Below, piece by piece: positions 51,633-62,524 of a DNA stretch of 64,000 bases; within the stretch, counting starts at the first letter, position 1, and every line of letters starts with the position of its first letter. Below the pieces are notes generated by a model, which ran no database searches, was not told the origin of the DNA, and was given only the letters and a program-made list of their open reading frames with translations. The stretch comes from Combretum micranthum (lineage: Eukaryota; Streptophyta; Magnoliopsida; Myrtales; Combretaceae). The translations under genes and the position numbers were made by a program. The stretch covers positions 1 through 64,000 of the forward strand of contig JAMXBD010001455.1 in NCBI GenBank assembly GCA_024138025.1, read 5' to 3'.

Positions 51633-51636
<4 letters not shown>

Positions 51637-52092
51637 TACATATTTTGCAAGAAACTTCAATTTGTGGCCTAATCAAAAACACTCTTCGGCCTTTCTCAAC
51701 AAGCTTAGATTAGAAATCATGCCGTGATTTCAATTAAGCTTTTCACATTTCAGCTACATATACCTTTCTATATTTTACTAAAATCTAATAAGCTATTTAT
51801 AATTTCAGTGAGTCACATTATATCATTTATATTTATTTTATCATGTTACATAAGTGTTTTCCATAGGTTTTAATAATACTAAAGGAGAACAAATGGATGC
51901 AGCATTAGAAATGTAAATCATGCTCGAGTGACTATTATATTAATATATATAGGACTAGATAAATATATTTTTGCAAATTTAATGGGTTCAATTGACTTGA
52001 TCAAAATATTGGAGAACTTGATTAATCTTTACTAAACATTGAGCTATCTTGAGTCCTTTATCAATTCTCAATCTAGAAAAAGTAACCGTCAC

Positions 52093-52968
52093 TAAGGGAT
52101 GGAAAAAAAAAAAAAAAAACCAATCGAACCAAACCAATCAATAATCGAATTAATCTAAATTGAAAATATGATTTTTTTTTAATGGTTTGGTTTAAAAATT
52201 TTTCAATCTGAACCAATTTGTATATTATGGTTTGGTTGGTTTGGAAAGTAAACCAAATCAATTGTAAAACCGAACCAAACCGTTTTAGAAAAATATGATA
52301 ATTTTTAGTATATGTTCACATGATTTTATTTAATATATTTTATTTTTTTTAGGCTCATGATATGTATATTTTTGTTGATGATGAACTACTATTTTTTAAT
52401 AGTTTTTAATTTTATAAAGTATTAAATTTATTTATTAAGTTATAAACTCTTATTATGTAATAATTGTTTAATATATTTTGTCATTGGATCATTTTATTCA
52501 TTGATGAATTTTAATGATAGATGATTTTTTCTTTATTTTAGCTAAATTTATTGGTAGATGATTGACTTGATGATTTTATTAAAAATTATAAATTACGACT
52601 TACCATGTATTGATTGGTGAATGCATTTTATTGGTGGATAATTGATTTTATAGAGAACTATAGATTAAAAGTATGATGACTTCATAAAGTATTTTTTCAT
52701 GATTTATAATATAAATATCGTAAGATGAAATAACTATGTAAGTATCTATACGAATGTAAAAGAGCTAGAGTAAAGAAAATTTTTAGTTAGAATTTTGATT
52801 TAATCCATAATCCAAACCGAACAAAACCATTATTTAATGGTTTAATAAATTTATAATCCGAACCAAACCATAAATAACAGCTTGGAATGGAAAAAAGATC
52901 AAAATATAAATTCTGATTTGGTTTGATTTTAGAAAAAACCGAGCCAAACTAATTTGTGTCCACCCCAA
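52093..52968. mobile_element. hAT-like element with perfect 8-bp TSD, ACCAAACC type
   Basis: Begins TAAGGGATGG and ends GTCCACCCCAA. Subterminal ends are dense in AACCAAACC, GAACCAAACC and inverted GGTTTGGTT. Flanks accgtcac at 52085-52092 and 52969-52976 are identical. The minus frame at 52073-52261 within it is fortuitous. It lies about 0.75 kb upstream of cupredoxin copy 2. Confidence 0.75.
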
Positions 52969-53601
52969 ACCGTCACATGATGGCTTATAGTATTCTCGCC
53001 ACCTTCAGAATTCAGATAATGCATTTCTTTTTAGAGGAGCTGACATGACAATGCCTTACAAGGAAACCAAAATTAAAGATACATATTTGATAAATATACT
53101 TATATATATATCTATATATATCCTACGCACACACATAAGACCTTAACAAATCCCAACTGCTATATATTTTTATTTTTCTTTTATCTCTGGAAAAAAAAAA
53201 GAAAAAGAAAAAAAAAAGACACAGAAGAAAATCTATATATGATTGAAGAGACACCATACATCACAAGCTATTACACTTTTCAAATAGTAACAATAAAAAG
53301 AAATCACAAGTTACTGTTTAAGTCTATGATGATCACAAGTCAAATAAACCAACTCCACTTAGAAAACCTTCTGTTAAAATTATTTTTAAAAATACCTAAA
53401 AAACCACATAGGATATTTAGGCATATGTGAATGTGTCTTTAATCTTATTAGAAGTAAAAAATTAAACCTTAATGTATCCTAAGTAGTAAAGCTTACCAAC
53501 CCAATGAACTCAATAGGTCAAATCTTTGGTGGTTTTGCACTTTCGACCATTTTTCTTCTCGTTCAAACACAGATTGAAGCTCAACAGCACTAAATAACTC
53601 C

Positions 53602-53609
53602 TATAAAAG
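53602..53609 (+). promoter_or_regulatory. TATA box of cupredoxin copy 2
   Basis: TATAAAAG lies 117 bases upstream of the start codon, in the same TCCTATAAAAGCCC context as copy 1. Confidence 0.7.
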
Positions 53610-53725
53610 CCCCCCAACGCTCAGTGCCCAAGCACCCTTAACCAAATTCATTATATCCTGTTTTTTCGTTTTATTTAGTTCTCTCTTATATTTTTATTGA
53701 CTTCTTTACTCAGAGAATAAGAAAG

Positions 53726-54360
53726 ATGAAATTTACAGGGTTCATTCTTTTAGTGGTTGCTTCATTAATTGGAACAACCATGGCCAATAAGACCACTTTC
53801 GAGTGGAACAATAATGGCTATAATTATACTAATTGGGGTCCTCATCATCATGGTTATAACGTGACACAAAGCCCAAACAGGGTTGTCGTGGGAGGTTCAA
53901 ACAATTGGCAGTACGGCTATGATTACATGACATGGGCTCGTAAAAGTGGACCTTTCTATGTCAACGACACCCTAGGTATGTTTTTACTTTTTAGAACTTG
54001 TTCCACAAACTGTTGGATTTTGTTTCCATGCGTTACATCAATTAAGTCCATACTTTGGCATAATGTTTTTATTTTCTGCGTATTGGCGTTGCAGTTTTCA
54101 ATTATGATCCACCAAACGACACGAACACACATCCTCATAGCGTGTACTTGTTTTCTAACATGCGGAGCTTCATGTCATGTGATCTGAAGAGGGCAACAAT
54201 GCTTGCAAATTGGTCTGACGGAGCTGGCGAGGGTTTCGAGTTTGTCCTAACACAGTGGAAGCCATACTACTTTGCATGCGGCGAAAGTGGTGGCATTCAT
54301 TGCAAAACTGGAAAGATGAGGTTCTTCATAACACCTCTTCTCCGCCGTTGGCGCAACTAG
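53726..54360 (+). CDS. Phytocyanin-domain cupredoxin, copy 2, intact
   Basis: Predicted secreted blue-copper-type (cupredoxin) protein of 171 aa. Exons 53726-53975 and 54095-54360, with a 119-base GT/AG phase-1 intron. The Val of DTLVF is split by the intron, at the same place as in copy 1. Residues 1-20 are a signal peptide (GFILLVVASLIGTTMA). A His-rich stretch GPHHHGY follows, then RVVVGGSNNWQYGYDYMTWA, GPFYVNDTLVF and HPHSVYLFSNMRSFMSC. The end is ACGESGGIHCKTGKMRFFITP. By analogy with phytocyanins, the His in HPHS plus the late Cys, His and Met are candidate copper ligands, and MSCDL with IHC a candidate disulfide. N-glycosylation sites are NKT, NYT, NVT, NDT and NWS. No GPI-anchor tail is visible. 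Apoplastic location is inferred; physiological role is unknown. Confidence 0.88.
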
Positions 54361-54670
54361 CAGCGGCATTGCCAATATTTCAATTGAGTTTGTGGGGTGT
54401 GATTTTTTAAGTCCTATTGATATTGTGTTCATTAAAATAAATTCAAGATTGAACCTACGACTAAACTGTACTTCTACAGGCTTAGGTTTAGTTAGGGGTT
54501 TGTTCTGTCATATTTTGTGTGCTTTATGTGAGTCTCTCCTTTTATTATTTTAAATCATATTTATGTTGTTAGAGAATAATGCTTTGTGCCCTTAGTGCAT
54601 GGATGTTAAATGGATATCTTAATTAATTCGTGGAATTATAGCAATAATAAAAATTGCCCCATAGGCTAAA

Positions 54671-55221
54671 AAATAAATATTTAAATATTTAAGGTTTGGG
54701 TAATTTAGAAATATTTTGTAAACTATTAATTAATTAAGAACCCATATATTTTTAGACTGAGTTTATTATCTTTCTATAACTTACGAAAATTCAAACATAT
54801 ATTCGATCAAAAGTGCTAATAAGTTTTGAAAATGCATCACTATTTTGTGGTCCTCTTAGGATTTTTATGTAGGGTTTTAGTAACACTTTACTATGTACTA
54901 TATATATTTATGAGATTTGAAAATGCAAAATCACAGTTTAAGAGGTTAGAAGATTAGTCGACACTAAACAATAGATTATAATGGTTAGTGCAGCAGACTT
55001 AACGAAATTGGTCTTTAAAACTTAGTTTTGTGGAAGTGCCGTAGAAATGATAGCACAAAGATTAAGTTTTAAATATGACATGCAAAAATGCAATATTTGA
55101 TATCCAGTCTAATATATACTTTATATTAGATTCCTTTGGGTTATGTTGGAAATGACGCATTGCAGGGTCATATTTGATTAACTTGGTTTGAAGATTGGTT
55201 AGTTATATTGTTCGTACCTGA
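54671..55221. other. Intergenic, no gene recognised
   Basis: AT-rich gap between the cupredoxin 3' flank and the hAT-like cluster. Confidence 0.45.
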
Positions 55222-55229
55222 GAAGAAAT

Positions 55230-55924
55230 TAGGGATGTGCAAAAAATTCCAATGGAAGCCAAAAAAGAACAAAAACTAGAAAATCAATAAAAAAAAAATT
55301 AAGATTATCGGTTCAATGGTTTTGGTTTATGATGAGAATTTTTAATTTTTTCAATTTTCAGTTTTTGTTTCGATTTATAGCAACAAAAACTAATAGTTTT
55401 GGTTAACCAGCACGAAATATATGTATATATAATATATAAATATTATTAATATTTCAATAATATTAATAAATAGAACTTATATTTTAAATAAGCTTTTAAT
55501 TATTATGTTGTATTGTGAAATATGGAGAAGACAAAGTTTTAATTTGTATGATGGTCGTATTATGATTTAAGCCTTATAAACTAGAATTAGACTTATATTC
55601 TTAATTTGTTGGTTTTATTGTTATTTGATTTGTTGATATGCAATTTTGAATATAATTATATTATTTGACTTGTTAATTTGCAATTTTTGAATGTAATTAT
55701 GAAATAAAATGGTTATAATAAAAAATTAGATTAAACACAACTTTTGATTAAATATTATGTTAAATGGTTAAAAACCAAAATTATGAAAAAAAAAAAGGTT
55801 AACCTTCTTAATGATCACCCATTAATAATGGATCGATTTCATATTAAGATACTAAAAACCAATCATTTTGGTTTGGTTTAAAAAAAAGTGTGATGGACTA
55901 TTAATCGAACCGTTATCACCCCTA
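55230..55924. mobile_element. hAT-like non-autonomous element 1 of a cluster
   Basis: Begins TAGGGATGTGCAAAA and ends TATCACCCCTA. Subterminal inverted words TTTTGGTTTA, 'ggttaaccag' and 'aaccaatcattttgg'. Flanks gaagaaat (55222-55229) and gaaaaaac (55925-55932) match 6/8. Confidence 0.65.
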
Positions 55925-56300
55925 GAAAAAACAATGTAGAAGTAAAAGAAAGTGAAAATAAAAATTAAGGATAAAAAGTGAGATCAAATTCTTTGTTTGG
56001 ATAAATAATAATAATAATAAAGAAACATGTAAAGGAAATGTGATGCCCTAAAAGTAAGACATTTTCAATCCACCACATGTCCATATTAAAGAAGGGCATG
56101 CAAAAGCTCAAAACCTGCTAAATACCATAATAAGATAATGAATATATCTCCAAACACACATATAATAATAACTTCAATACTGTGATATACATTCTAAGCA
56201 CCTCTAATTCATTCTTAACATCTAACATCATAACTCCAATATCAGAATGCTTATAAAGTCCACCAAACCATACACCTCTACTAGAAACTGCTATAGGAGT

Positions 56301-57063
56301 TAGGGATGTAATCGGACCAGGTTTTGGATAGATTATATGAACCTGAAACCTGACCTGCTATCCTATAGAGTATATAAAATCCGACTCTATAACTGTATAT
56401 GATTTTGATGCTATATCCAAACCCGTCTTATAGGGTTTGATTTAAAACCCAAAACCCAACCATAAACCCTAATTTTTAACCTATTTTTAAAATTTAATAA
56501 TAAATTTAAGAAAATTCAGTGCTTCTAACACAAGTTTTTATACATTAAAAAATTCAAAGATACATGTAGGATTGATAGAAAATCTTGCAAACCACATTTA
56601 TTATACAACATTTAAAGGTATAAATATATTACTTTTGTCATCAAATAATATCTTAAAAACATGGTTAAATTAAACCTCTTGCTATAACTAAAATACAATA
56701 GACAAAAAATAATATTAATCTCTATAGCAAACATGACTTGAAGAAAATTTAAAAAAAGGTTCTAAAATTCATAACTAATCTAGTACATATAAAAGAAAAA
56801 ACATCATTGGGAGATAAAAAAGATAGTAGTTCCTTCATATCTTCTTCCATCTCTTGCCCCTTTAGTAATGTTTTTATTTATTTATTTATTTTAAATTATA
56901 ATATTGGAATGTTAGGTATCTATCGGGTTTGTTATATGGTTCCCTACCCTATAACCCTGCAAGGTTTTTATTATATATCCAAACCCGACCTAAAATCCTA
57001 TAGGGTTTTTAACGGGTCGGGTAGGTTGAAAACCCTATAGCGGACTACCCAATTACATCCCTA
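56301..57063. mobile_element. hAT-like non-autonomous element 2 of a cluster
   Basis: Begins TAGGGATGTAATCGG and ends CCAATTACATCCCTA, so the terminal 12 bases are perfect inverted repeats. Subterminal words CCTATAGGG and GGGTCGGGT repeat at both ends. Flanks ataggagt (56293-56300) and gtaggagt (57064-57071) match 7/8. The open frame 56807-57040 is inside it and is not a gene. Related to 47679-48672. Confidence 0.85.
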
Positions 57064-57140
57064 GTAGGAGTCCATTATCTAAATCATCCTTACTTACACA
57101 AAGGAAACAAACACATATCTACTTGGAGTCTCTATATATC

Positions 57141-57793
57141 TAGAGTTGTGCATGCGGAGTAGGTAACACAGGCCAACCCGTTTAACTTGCAAAAAAAATG
57201 TGAGTTGAACTAAAATTTCAACCCGCTTTACTATGAGAGCTATTTTGGCCCACCCTACATAACTTGAGAGCTAAAGTGGGCCACCCACTGTAACACCACC
57301 CACTTGTAGGTCAGGCTGGTTTGCGAACCTACATAAGTTTATATATATAAATATAAACAAACTCACGAAAGTTTAAAAAAATCTAATAATATTAAACAAC
57401 TATATGTAAGTATGTTTTTAAAAAATTTAATCATATTAAAAGAATAAGAAAAAAAAATGTTAATGTCAAATAATAATTTTTAACATAATCTTATGTTTAT
57501 CTTATAATATTTATCAATTTTTTCTCTCATATATACATTTTTTTCAATTTTGATTAAAAATAACATTTCTATTTAATGTGATTATATTGTACTGTCAAAA
57601 AATGTAAAAAAAAAAGAAAAAAATATTAGTAGGTTAGCGGATTGGTCCACATAACCTGCCAACTTACGTGGAGCAAGGCGAGCCAAAATTTTTGGCCCGC
57701 TTTATAATGCTAGCCAAGCAAAAAGGCTAGCATAACCCGTAGGCTAAAGTGAAGCGGGGTGGTTAGCCTGCTTAACTTATTTGCACAACTCTA
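57141..57793. mobile_element. hAT-like non-autonomous element 3 of a cluster
   Basis: Begins TAGAGTTGTGCATGCGG and ends TTGCACAACTCTA, an 11-base perfect terminal inverted repeat. Subterminal words 'cccgctttactatgagagc' and 'cccgctttataatgctagc' occur in the two halves. Flanks tatatatc (57133-57140) and tgtatatc (57794-57801) match 7/8. Confidence 0.85.
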
Positions 57794-57801
57794 TGTATAT
57801 C

Positions 57802-60133
57802 ATCATGAATGATAATATTTACTAGCTAGATGAAATGTCAATTAGATAGTTCTCAATACTATCGCCATCTTTATAATCTACTATGATGTTATAACTTATA
57901 ACTTAAAAGTAAAACATAACTGAACCAACATTTAAACTTGAAAAGGAAAATGAATGAGTTGCAACCCAGTATATATATATCACAAGCATTTGCATATGTA
58001 CAAGCAATCAACCAATCACATGCATACACATAAGTCTAACGCTTTAGCTTTTAAACCAAGTAAGTATCAAAAGGACAACTTAGAATCCCACCACACACAT
58101 ATATAATATATACATATATGATATTGGGTGCTCCCTAACATCTATGAGTCATTGAATCAAATAAACCTAGAAATTGCAAATCATAGTGCAAATTTGGAAG
58201 CTTCTTTTATTAAGATGTGAACATGTCTTATGGATTAGTGGTTATCCTCTCATTTGCTCTCTGAAGCTCTTATGTTTATAAGAATCTTCTTGTTTTGAAC
58301 ATACCGTTCTTGATGTTTGTAGTTCTATGGACAATGGTTGATGTTGTATGGAAATCTTTTTTTTAATGGAAAAAAAAAGAAAAAAAGAAAAAGAAAGGTA
58401 TATTGCAATATGATATAAATAATTTTAATAGTTTGCAGTGATTGATAAGTGAAAATTTAAAATCCGCAAGGCTTGCATCTTCATAATTTGATTTAGGGAG
58501 CTACCCTAACCTATAAAATCTGGATTTGAGGGATTTGTTCTATAAATCATGATTTTTTAACTAGTTCTATGCTTTCAAAATATGATTCTAAGAGCTTGTT
58601 CCACACTTTCAAAATTCGACTGTGGGAATTTTTTTCACATCATGGAGTTGGGATTTTGATTTATGTTTTAATGTCCTTTAATCCAATTTACATCAAACCC
58701 TAGCCCGTTTAATATAAATCATTGATCAAGAATTAAAAGAAAATTCTAATTAAAAAAAAAAAAACACAGATTTGGAGTTGTCATCAGATTGAAATTGAAA
58801 AAAAATTAAATTAGGACCAATGGTAGGTTGATCCTAATTTTTCTACTAATCTGCGAAAATTTTCCTTTCTTAAAACAGTTACCAGAAAATCATGAGTCCG
58901 AGTGCTATCTTATCAAAGCCGAAACAGATACCATCTTTAACTTCCTAATTATGAATTATTCAATAAATTTATTATTACTTTATGATGTTTACAAAGTATT
59001 TACCAGTTTTATTAAGACTTATGAGAAAACAATACAATTTATGTACAATTAACAATCAATTTTTACAAAATAACAATATATACAAGATTTATCCTAATCA
59101 TATCAAATTATCAACAAAAAAAATCTTTTTCTATATTTTATGTCGCACATTATGTAACAACGTACCCGCTATTTAGGATCAAATAATGGATAGTTCTTTT
59201 AAGAAAATTTTAATTTGTTGGTTTTTTTTTTTAAGAATTTGTATATCTTATTGCTTTAAATTGATTAGATTTTACTATTTTTGCAAAAATTATATGATCC
59301 TAAGATCTATCCAATTAGATTTTACAATTTTATAAAAATTGAATATTTCCAATGTGACAAGAATTTTGAACACAAAACCATTATCACACATCATACATAC
59401 CACATATTATTCAAATCAAAATTTCTATTTGGATTTTCAACACTATATTTAACATACTAAATTAACAAAACGAAATTATGTATTCATCCTCACGGCAAAA
59501 TCATGGTTCATATATTACCTTATTTCAAGTATTATAAAAATTACATTACTACAAGTGATACAAAGATAAGATCTCCATATAATTCAATTTTATTATCACA
59601 TATATACTATAGTATACATCATGGTAAAATCAAATATTCATAATTTTCCATATTATTAAAATTACGATTCATATAAGGATCATCAATATCAAAACATGTT
59701 AATTTAATGAGATGAAATCACATGGTATAATCAAGGGTCACATGCTATACTACTTCAAGCATTACCAAAATTTTATCATGACACAAATTTATGAACACAT
59801 TTGTGCATAAAAGCATATACTCACAAATTACAATGTTAAGAAAAAAAATCATCATATTAAGAAAAACATCTGGCAAAATCAAATTCACACATGCACTATT
59901 GTGACATGGAGGAATTTTTAATGACTATTTCAAATATTATTATACAATTTAACATGTCAATTTCATATATTGTAAACCTAAAACTTTAGTCTAATACTAT
60001 GAAACATAAATTCATTGATAACTATTTACAATTTATTTTACAAAAAAAAAAAAGTATTACCACCATCATTGTGCATTGGTTACATATATATACATATATT
60101 ATCTTTTATTTGTTTATTTATTTATTTTTATCT
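57802..60133. other. Intergenic, no gene recognised
   Basis: AT-rich. Overlapping frames at 58828-59052 and 58982-59176 have no recognisable product. No element boundary seen. Confidence 0.45.
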
Positions 60134-60142
60134 CCAAGAATA

Positions 60143-60347
60143 GGGAAAAATGGCATTGGAAGTGTCTCTACTTTACAATTTAGGCAAATTGGTATTTGAA
60201 CTTTCAAACTTTGTATTTTTAATGTCTCTAGAGACACTAATATGGCCAAAAAAGTAAAAGAAAAGACACAAAAAGTATATAGTTTGAAAGTTTAGATACT
60301 AATTTAATCAAATTGCAAAGTATAAACATTTTTAATGCCTTTTTTCC
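60143..60347. mobile_element. Fold-back MITE, family D, 9-bp TSD
   Basis: Left end GGGAAAAATGGCATTGG; right end reading inward GGAAAAAAGGCATTAA. The arms are inverted over about 100 bases (ACTTTACAATTTAGGCAAATT against its partner). Flanks ccaagaata (60134-60142) and ccaagaatg (60348-60356) match 8/9. Confidence 0.75.
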
Positions 60348-60356
60348 CCAAGAATG

Positions 60357-61768
60357 GCAACACAAAATTCATAACACTAATATCATATTATTATTATTAT
60401 TAAGAAAAAAAAGGGAAGAACACTCACTGCACCGCATAGATCAGAAGGCTAGAGTTAGCTCGGGTCATCGACAATGGTTGGGGCATAGGTGCATACCGGC
60501 AACTAGGAGGCAGCACGATAATTGGGGTGTGTCAGATGGTGGTAGTGAGGGGTGGCAAGTTCTCCAATGGCTATAAGTGGCGGTTTAGAACTTGGCAACA
60601 ATGATGGTGTTGCGTCAATGGTCATCCAATGGCTATTAATGAAATCCAGAAGCACCCACTTGTAGATTTCAAATCCCCGATGCTTCCCATCTCCTCCAAA
60701 TTTTTCAAAATCGCCTATAAAAAACACAAATCAAGTCATTAATTATAGAAACCTTAATTGAAAACTTAAGAACACAAATCCAAATATTGATAAAATTGGA
60801 AGCCAAAACCATCTTAATTGTGTTTTTATGTCCTACATACTGCTAGGTTTCAATTTTGTGCTCAAAAGTTCCTATATTTGTCAATTATAAATCTAGGGTT
60901 CTTAGGGTATTTTTATGACAAATTTGAGGCTTTTGCTTAATTTGAAGATTATTTTCTAATTAAATCATATATGTACATCCTATAGATTATTTAGAAGCTT
61001 CCTATGTCTTTCAATTTACTTAAAATATGTAAATTCATATCAAATCTTAAAATTTTAGGAAACTAGCAAATTGAGTTTTCCCAATTTTCCATCCTCAATT
61101 TAACCTAGCAAAACCCTAGATTAATTCGCAAGTTTGGCTACTTTGTAATTTCATGACTACTTTCTAATTTCACCATTAATGTAGTGAAATTGCAAAGCCA
61201 AAATGGCAAAAAATCACCTCAAAGTAGCTTCATTGAACATGGTAATTCAACGAAAGAAGGAAGAAGATGACATGATGTCATCAGTGCCCAATCAAGGAGT
61301 GACGCATGGCACTTGAAGGTTTGAAAAATAAATGACATTTTGCCTTCATCCAAGCTTGAACCTAAGGCCTCTCATCTGCATATGTGTGTGTCTCTCCATT
61401 AAACCATATGACTCTTTTCTTGTCATTTTGTGCACACAAAATATATTTGAAGCCTATAATCTAGATTCATTCTAATTAATTATTTAATTAAATGAAACCC
61501 AAATTAAATATGTGATAAAAAATTATATGATATTAAGCCCAAATAATTTTTCTAAGGCTCATGAAATTAAATTTTCATGCTAATTTTATTTCTCAAAGCA
61601 TCCAAATATGATTTTTTTTGTTTAATATAATATATTATTTGTATCATATACTAAAATAATATAAATATTTTTTATTTATATATTTTTAAGCTTAAATTGA
61701 CAAAATAGGATGTCTACACATACTTTTAAAAGTGACTTCAATTATTTAATAATTCACACTTTTAAAAT
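60357..61768. other. Intergenic with a small GC-richer island, no gene confirmed
   Basis: 60420-60720 is notably less AT-rich and has open frames on both strands (plus 60313-60576, minus 60503-60727), rich in GGTGG/CCACC. I recognise no domain. 61230-61440 is also of mixed composition. These could be worn gene or retroelement fragments. Confidence 0.3.
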
Positions 61769-62041
61769 AGGTTAACATTACAAATGGTACTTAAACTTTA
61801 GCAAAATATGCAATTAGGTACCTAAACTTTAAAATTAATTAATTTAGTACTTGAAAGAATTTTCTATGTATGTTAATAACACATCTGTTAAATTGGCTAA
61901 CATCATCATCTAATATGATGTTTATAACAATTAGGACAGAGATACTATTATCATGCACAAAAAATACTTTTATATGGTAAATTAATCAATTTCAAAATTC
62001 AGATACATAATTATATATTTTGTTAAGTTTATGTACCAATC
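61769..62041. mobile_element. Fold-back MITE, family A copy 8, right end interrupted by an LTR
   Basis: Starts AGGTTAACATTACAAATGG and contains AATTAGGTACCTAAACTTT and 'aaattaattaatttagtac' with inverted partners. The right arm stops at GTACCAAT/C, where an LTR begins at 62042, before the expected terminus. Confidence 0.6.
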
Positions 62042-62516
62042 TGTTACGAACAGACAAGATAGTTACAAAAGATAACCTAAGGGATTGGAAGATTATTTTT
62101 TAACAATATAGTTAAAGATAGTTGAAATATCTAACCTAGTCAAAGTAGTTACAATTCATAACTAATAGATCTTATCAGAAATCAACAAACACTAACAAGA
62201 TCTGTTATTTATAAATATACGTATAAAAAGGGAAATGACTATAGAAAGGAATAACTGAACAATCTCCCTAGACAAGAGTTCTCTTAAGGAATCCTATGGC
62301 TAGACTCGAATTCGCCAAGTTATCATCATTGTGTAGTATCTACAAGAGCATAGCATTAGTTAGTAGCATCCAAAACCCTAAAAGAAATACAGTAAAGATA
62401 GAGAAATAGAAAGTACCTAAGTAAAAAGGACGAAACAAATAGGAATAAGAGAGTCTTAAATACCTAAAGAAATTTAGTATTGTAGGTTGGGCTTATTTGA
62501 AATAAAAGGCCTAACA
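62042..62516 (+). mobile_element. 5' LTR of a Ty3/gypsy-like retrotransposon
   Basis: Inverted termini TGTTA...TAACA bound 475 bases. TATA-like words occur near 62215-62230 (ATAAATATACGTATAAAA). A degraded primer-binding site, TTTTAGTGCTCTCG, follows at 62520; it fits TGGTATCAG-type sites with changes. The internal region continues past the window edge, so the second LTR cannot be checked. Confidence 0.6.
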
Positions 62517-62524
62517 AGTTTTAG

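Larger units (their letters stand above)
51440..54670 (+). repeat. Paralogous block 2 around the second cupredoxin gene
   Basis: Counterpart of 42020-44310. It is longer mainly because an 876-base hAT-like element sits at 52093-52968 in the upstream region. Promoter words TCCTATAAAAGCCC and 'aaccaaattcatta' are shared. Confidence 0.7.

Noticed and set aside
60313..60727. GC-richer island as a possible gene
   Set aside because: Short frames on both strands without any recognisable domain; kept only as an unexplained island.
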